A DNA stretch of 35,954 nucleotides, taken from Gemmatimonadota bacterium (GTDB taxonomy: Bacteria; Gemmatimonadota; Gemmatimonadetes; Palauibacterales; Palauibacteraceae). Of this stretch, positions 33,512 to 35,954 are shown one piece after another. Where the stretch lies: positions 1 to 35,954 of the forward strand of contig JAPULH010000043.1 of assembly GCA_027295155.1 (NCBI GenBank). Direction: 5' to 3'. Position numbers and translations under genes: made by a program. Under the pieces are notes generated by a model. The model was not told the origin of the DNA, made no database searches, and worked only from the letters and a program-made list of their open reading frames with translations. Positions within the stretch are counted from its first letter, which is position 1; the number at the start of each line of letters is the position of its first letter.

Positions 33512-34581
33512 AGATCCCTCCGGTCGGCGCCGTGCGGGTACACATCGGAGTAGACGTACCGGTACAGGTCCGCCGGCTCGGGCGATGGGCTCTGCTCGGC
33601 GAAGGCGGCAGCCTCCTCCGCCTCGGCGATGGCCGCCCGATCCATCTCCTCGTACTCCTCCCTCGAGATCACGCCGCCTTCCACCAGTCTGTCGCTGAAA
33701 CAGAGGATCGGGTCGTCCTTCCTCCAGCGCTCGACCTCGTCACGGCTCCGGTAGGTGCCGTGGGACGGATCGGACATCGAGTGGCCCATGTAGCGGTAGC
33801 ACAGGGCCTCGATCAGCGAGGGACGGTGCTCCTCACGCGCCAGCTCGATCGCCTCCTCCGTGGCGGCGCGCACCGCCATGACGTCCATACCGTCGACCTG
33901 CCGGGCGGCCAGTCCCTCGTACGCGCAGGCCCGGTCCACGAGCTGGGAGATGGCGGCCGTGCGGCGGATGTCGGTTCCCATCCCGTACGCGTTGTTCTCG
34001 ATGAGGTAAATGACGGGAAGCTCCCACTTCGCCGCCATGTTCAGCGCCTCGTGGAAGGAACCGATGTTCACCGCCGCGTCGCCGAACGCGCAGAGGACGA
34101 CCTGGTCCCCCTCGCGGTACCGGATCGCGTAGCCCACACCGGCCGCCAGAGGCAGGTGCCCGCCGACGATCGCGTGACCGCCCATGAAGTTGAGCGAGCG
34201 CTCGAAGAGGTGCATCGAGCCGCCCATCCCCTTCGAGCAACCGTCCACGCGCCCGTACAGCTCCGCCATCACCGCCTTCGGGGCGACGCCACGCACCAGG
34301 GCCAGGGCATGATCCCGGTAGCCCGTGATCACGTAGTCGTCCTCGCGGAGCGGCGTGAGGGCGCCGGCCGCCACGGCCTCCTGCCCGATGTACAGGTGGC
34401 AGAATCCCCCGATCTTCCCCATCTGGTACGACTCCGCGGCCTTCTCCTCGAAGCGGCGGCTGAGAAGCATGAGGCGGAGAACCTCCCTCAGCTCCTCGTG
34501 GCCGAGGCCGAGAAAACCCTCACCGTCGCGCGGCTTCTCCATCTTCGTCTTCGCGCGCGTGACGCGCTCCTTGGTCGCCAT
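33502..34581 (-). CDS. pdhA: pyruvate dehydrogenase E1 alpha
   Basis: GGFCHLYIGQEAVAAGALTPLREDDYVITGYRDHALALVRG...GKGMGGSMHLF-like CSKGMGGSMHLFERSLNFMGGHAIVGG...FGDAAVNIGSFHEALNMAAKWELPVIYLIENNAYGMGT. Confidence 0.97.
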   Translation of the reverse strand: MATKERVTRAKTKMEKPRDGEGFLGLGHEELREVLRLMLLSRRFEEKAAESYQMGKIGGFCHLYIGQEAVAAGALTPLREDDYVITGYRDHALALVRGVAPKAVMAELYGRVDGCSKGMGGSMHLFERSLNFMGGHAIVGGHLPLAAGVGYAIRYREGDQVVLCAFGDAAVNIGSFHEALNMAAKWELPVIYLIENNAYGMGTDIRRTAAISQLVDRACAYEGLAARQVDGMDVMAVRAATEEAIELAREEHRPSLIEALCYRYMGHSMSDPSHGTYRSRDEVERWRKDDPILCFSDRLVEGGVISREEYEEMDRAAIAEAEEAAAFAEQSPSPEPADLYRYVYSDVYPHGADRRDLWR

Positions 34582-34585
34582 GCGC

Positions 34586-35578
34586 CTAACGGGCCCGCTC
34601 CTTCAGCCCCGTTACCTGCTCTCGGGCGTGATAGCTGCTTCGCACCAGAGGTCCGCTCTCCACGTGAAGGATGCCGAGCTCCTGGCCCAGCCGCTTCCAC
34701 TCGGCGAACTCCTCGGGGGACACGTAGCGATCGATCGGCATGTGATCCCGGGAGGGCCGCAGGTACTGCCCGAGGGTGAGGATCTGAACGCCGACCGCGA
34801 CCGCGTCGTCCAGAAACTCCCTCACATCATCGCCCCGCTCACCGAGCCCGAGCATGATGCCCGTCTTGATGAGCACATCGCCGTCCAGATCGCGGGCGTG
34901 GGCGAGCACCCGGAGCGATCGGTCGTACCGGGCGCCGGGCCGCACGGTCCGGTGGAGCCGTCGTACGGTCTCCATGTTGTGGTCGAAGATCTCGGGACCC
35001 GCATCCACGACGGCTTTCACGGCATCGAGGTCGCCCCGAAAGTCCGGGGTGAGCACCTCGATCGAGCACTTCGGCAGCCTTGCGCGGATCTCGCGAATCA
35101 CGTCCACGAACATGCGCGCGCCGCCGTCCGGCAGGTCGTCGCGGTCGACCGAGGTGATGACCACGTGGTTGAGATCCAAACGCTCGACCGCCTCAGCGAC
35201 GCGGCGGGACTCGTCCTCATCGAGCGACTCCGGCCGGCCGTGGGCGATCGCGCAGTACGGACAGTTCCGGGTGCACACCTCCCCCATGATGAGGAACGTG
35301 GCCGTTCCGGCGTCCCAGCACTCACCGATGTTCGGACAGTGCGCCTCCTCGCACACGGAGTGAAGCTCCTGGCCCCGCATCAGCGACTTCAGCCGCCGGT
35401 AGTTGTGACCGCCGGGCGCCCGGACCTTCAGCCACGGCGGCTTCCTGGCGGGCCAGGCCTCCGCCCCGTAGGACGCGACGCCCACACCGTTCGGGCCCGA
35501 CCCACATCCATTCGAACCCGGAGCACGTCCGTTCGGGCCCGGAACTCGCCCGGATCGCAGAACGTTCAGTTGTTTCAT
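34586..35578 (-). CDS. lipA: lipoyl synthase
   Basis: HSVCEEAHCPNIGECWDAGTATFLIMGEVCTRNCPYCAI (CxxxxxC...CxxxCxxC), VVITSVDRDDLPDGGA, FDHNMETVRRLHRTVRPGARYDRSL, KTGIMLGLGE. Confidence 0.96.
   Translation of the reverse strand: MKQLNVLRSGRVPGPNGRAPGSNGCGSGPNGVGVASYGAEAWPARKPPWLKVRAPGGHNYRRLKSLMRGQELHSVCEEAHCPNIGECWDAGTATFLIMGEVCTRNCPYCAIAHGRPESLDEDESRRVAEAVERLDLNHVVITSVDRDDLPDGGARMFVDVIREIRARLPKCSIEVLTPDFRGDLDAVKAVVDAGPEIFDHNMETVRRLHRTVRPGARYDRSLRVLAHARDLDGDVLIKTGIMLGLGERGDDVREFLDDAVAVGVQILTLGQYLRPSRDHMPIDRYVSPEEFAEWKRLGQELGILHVESGPLVRSSYHAREQVTGLKERAR
35487..35549 (-). repeat. three 21-bp tandem units encoding a heptapeptide repeat in the LipA N-terminus
   Basis: CCGTTCGGGCCCGACCCACAT / CCATTCGAACCCGGAGCACGT / CCGTTCGGGCCCGGAACTCGC; protein RVPGPNG-RAPGSNG-CGSGPNG. 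Confidence 0.85.
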
Positions 35579-35766
35579 CCGCTCCTTCGACGTCGAAGCC
35601 CCGTCCACGCGCGGATCGCACGGAGACGAGGCGCAAAGAACCCGCTGATCGAGCTGCACCGGGCGGAACGGGGCCCAAGAAACGTCCCCCCTCCGATCCG
35701 GGCATACCGGTGATAAGATACCCCGGGGCGGCACACGAGTCCACCGGAAACACGGCCCTTTATCGG

Positions 35767-35795
35767 TTGCAGAAGGGCAGGAGGCACGGTATTCT
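35767..35795 (+). promoter_or_regulatory. sigma70-like promoter for ferredoxin gene
   Basis: TTGCAG (35767-35772), 17-nt spacer, TATTCT (35790-35795), 62 nt upstream of the ATG. Confidence 0.4.
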
Positions 35796-35857
35796 CTAGC
35801 CCGCCGGTGGAGGGCGTTCCGGCTGGCTTGCACACCGATGAGGACACTCGAGATCCC

Positions 35858-35954
35858 ATGACGTATATCATCGCGCAGCCCTGCATCAACGAGAAGGATG
35901 CGTCGTGCGTCGACGTATGCCCGGTGGACTGCATCTACGAGGGTGAGGACATGT
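35858..35954 (+). CDS. ferredoxin (FdxA-like, 3Fe-4S/4Fe-4S), truncated at window end
   Basis: MTYIIAQPCINEKDASCVDVCPVDCIYEGEDM... Confidence 0.88.
   Translation, partial: MTYIIAQPCINEKDASCVDVCPVDCIYEGEDM

Noticed and set aside
31311-35713. Series of long plus-strand ORFs opposite pdhC, pdhB, pdhA and lipA
   Set aside because: All antisense to unambiguous genes, H/R/D/V-rich, typical GC-rich shadow ORFs.
1-35954. CRISPR array, toxin-antitoxin pair, or phage/transposon genes
   Set aside because: No regularly spaced repeats, Cas, integrase, transposase or classic TA motifs were seen on either strand.

Overview
High-GC, gene-dense bacterial chromosomal window. The overall gene style suggests a Gemmatimonadota-like Gram-negative, but this is inference only. 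I found no phage, transposase, CRISPR or rRNA. The recognisable content, left to right, is: an alpha/beta hydrolase (truncated at the window edge); a lipoprotein with a C-terminal lysozyme-inhibitor-like domain; a thioredoxin-like 2Fe-2S protein; a SAM methyltransferase; and a DUF2461 protein. Next comes a non-canonically ordered phenylacetyl-CoA-epoxidase-like cluster (paaA, paaD MIP18 part, paaB, paaC, stand-alone PaaD-type zinc ribbon) behind a P5C dehydrogenase. Then: thioredoxin-like / small membrane protein / OmpA coiled-coil; SDR; rhodanese; NhaC antiporter; a small hypothetical cluster behind a long, relatively AT-rich spacer; three glycosyltransferases in an overlapping arrangement; two OprP-like porins and a CPBP protease; glutamine-dependent NAD synthetase; tRNA-Glu(CTC) with terminator; a membrane-domain/M19 dipeptidase fusion; an acyl-CoA thioesterase; an M24 aminopeptidase with a small upstream membrane ORF; and a co-oriented lipB-lpdA-pdhC-pdhB-pdhA-lipA block. 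A ferredoxin gene is cut by the right edge. The best candidates for something new are the reorganised Paa-like diiron oxygenase (PaaD split into two genes, PaaC retaining ExxH-type ligand motifs, no PaaE nearby), an AT-rich hairpin at the pdhB/pdhC junction that could mask the pdhC ribosome-binding site, and a heptapeptide tandem repeat at the LipA N-terminus. All assignments come from reading the sequence; no database search was run.
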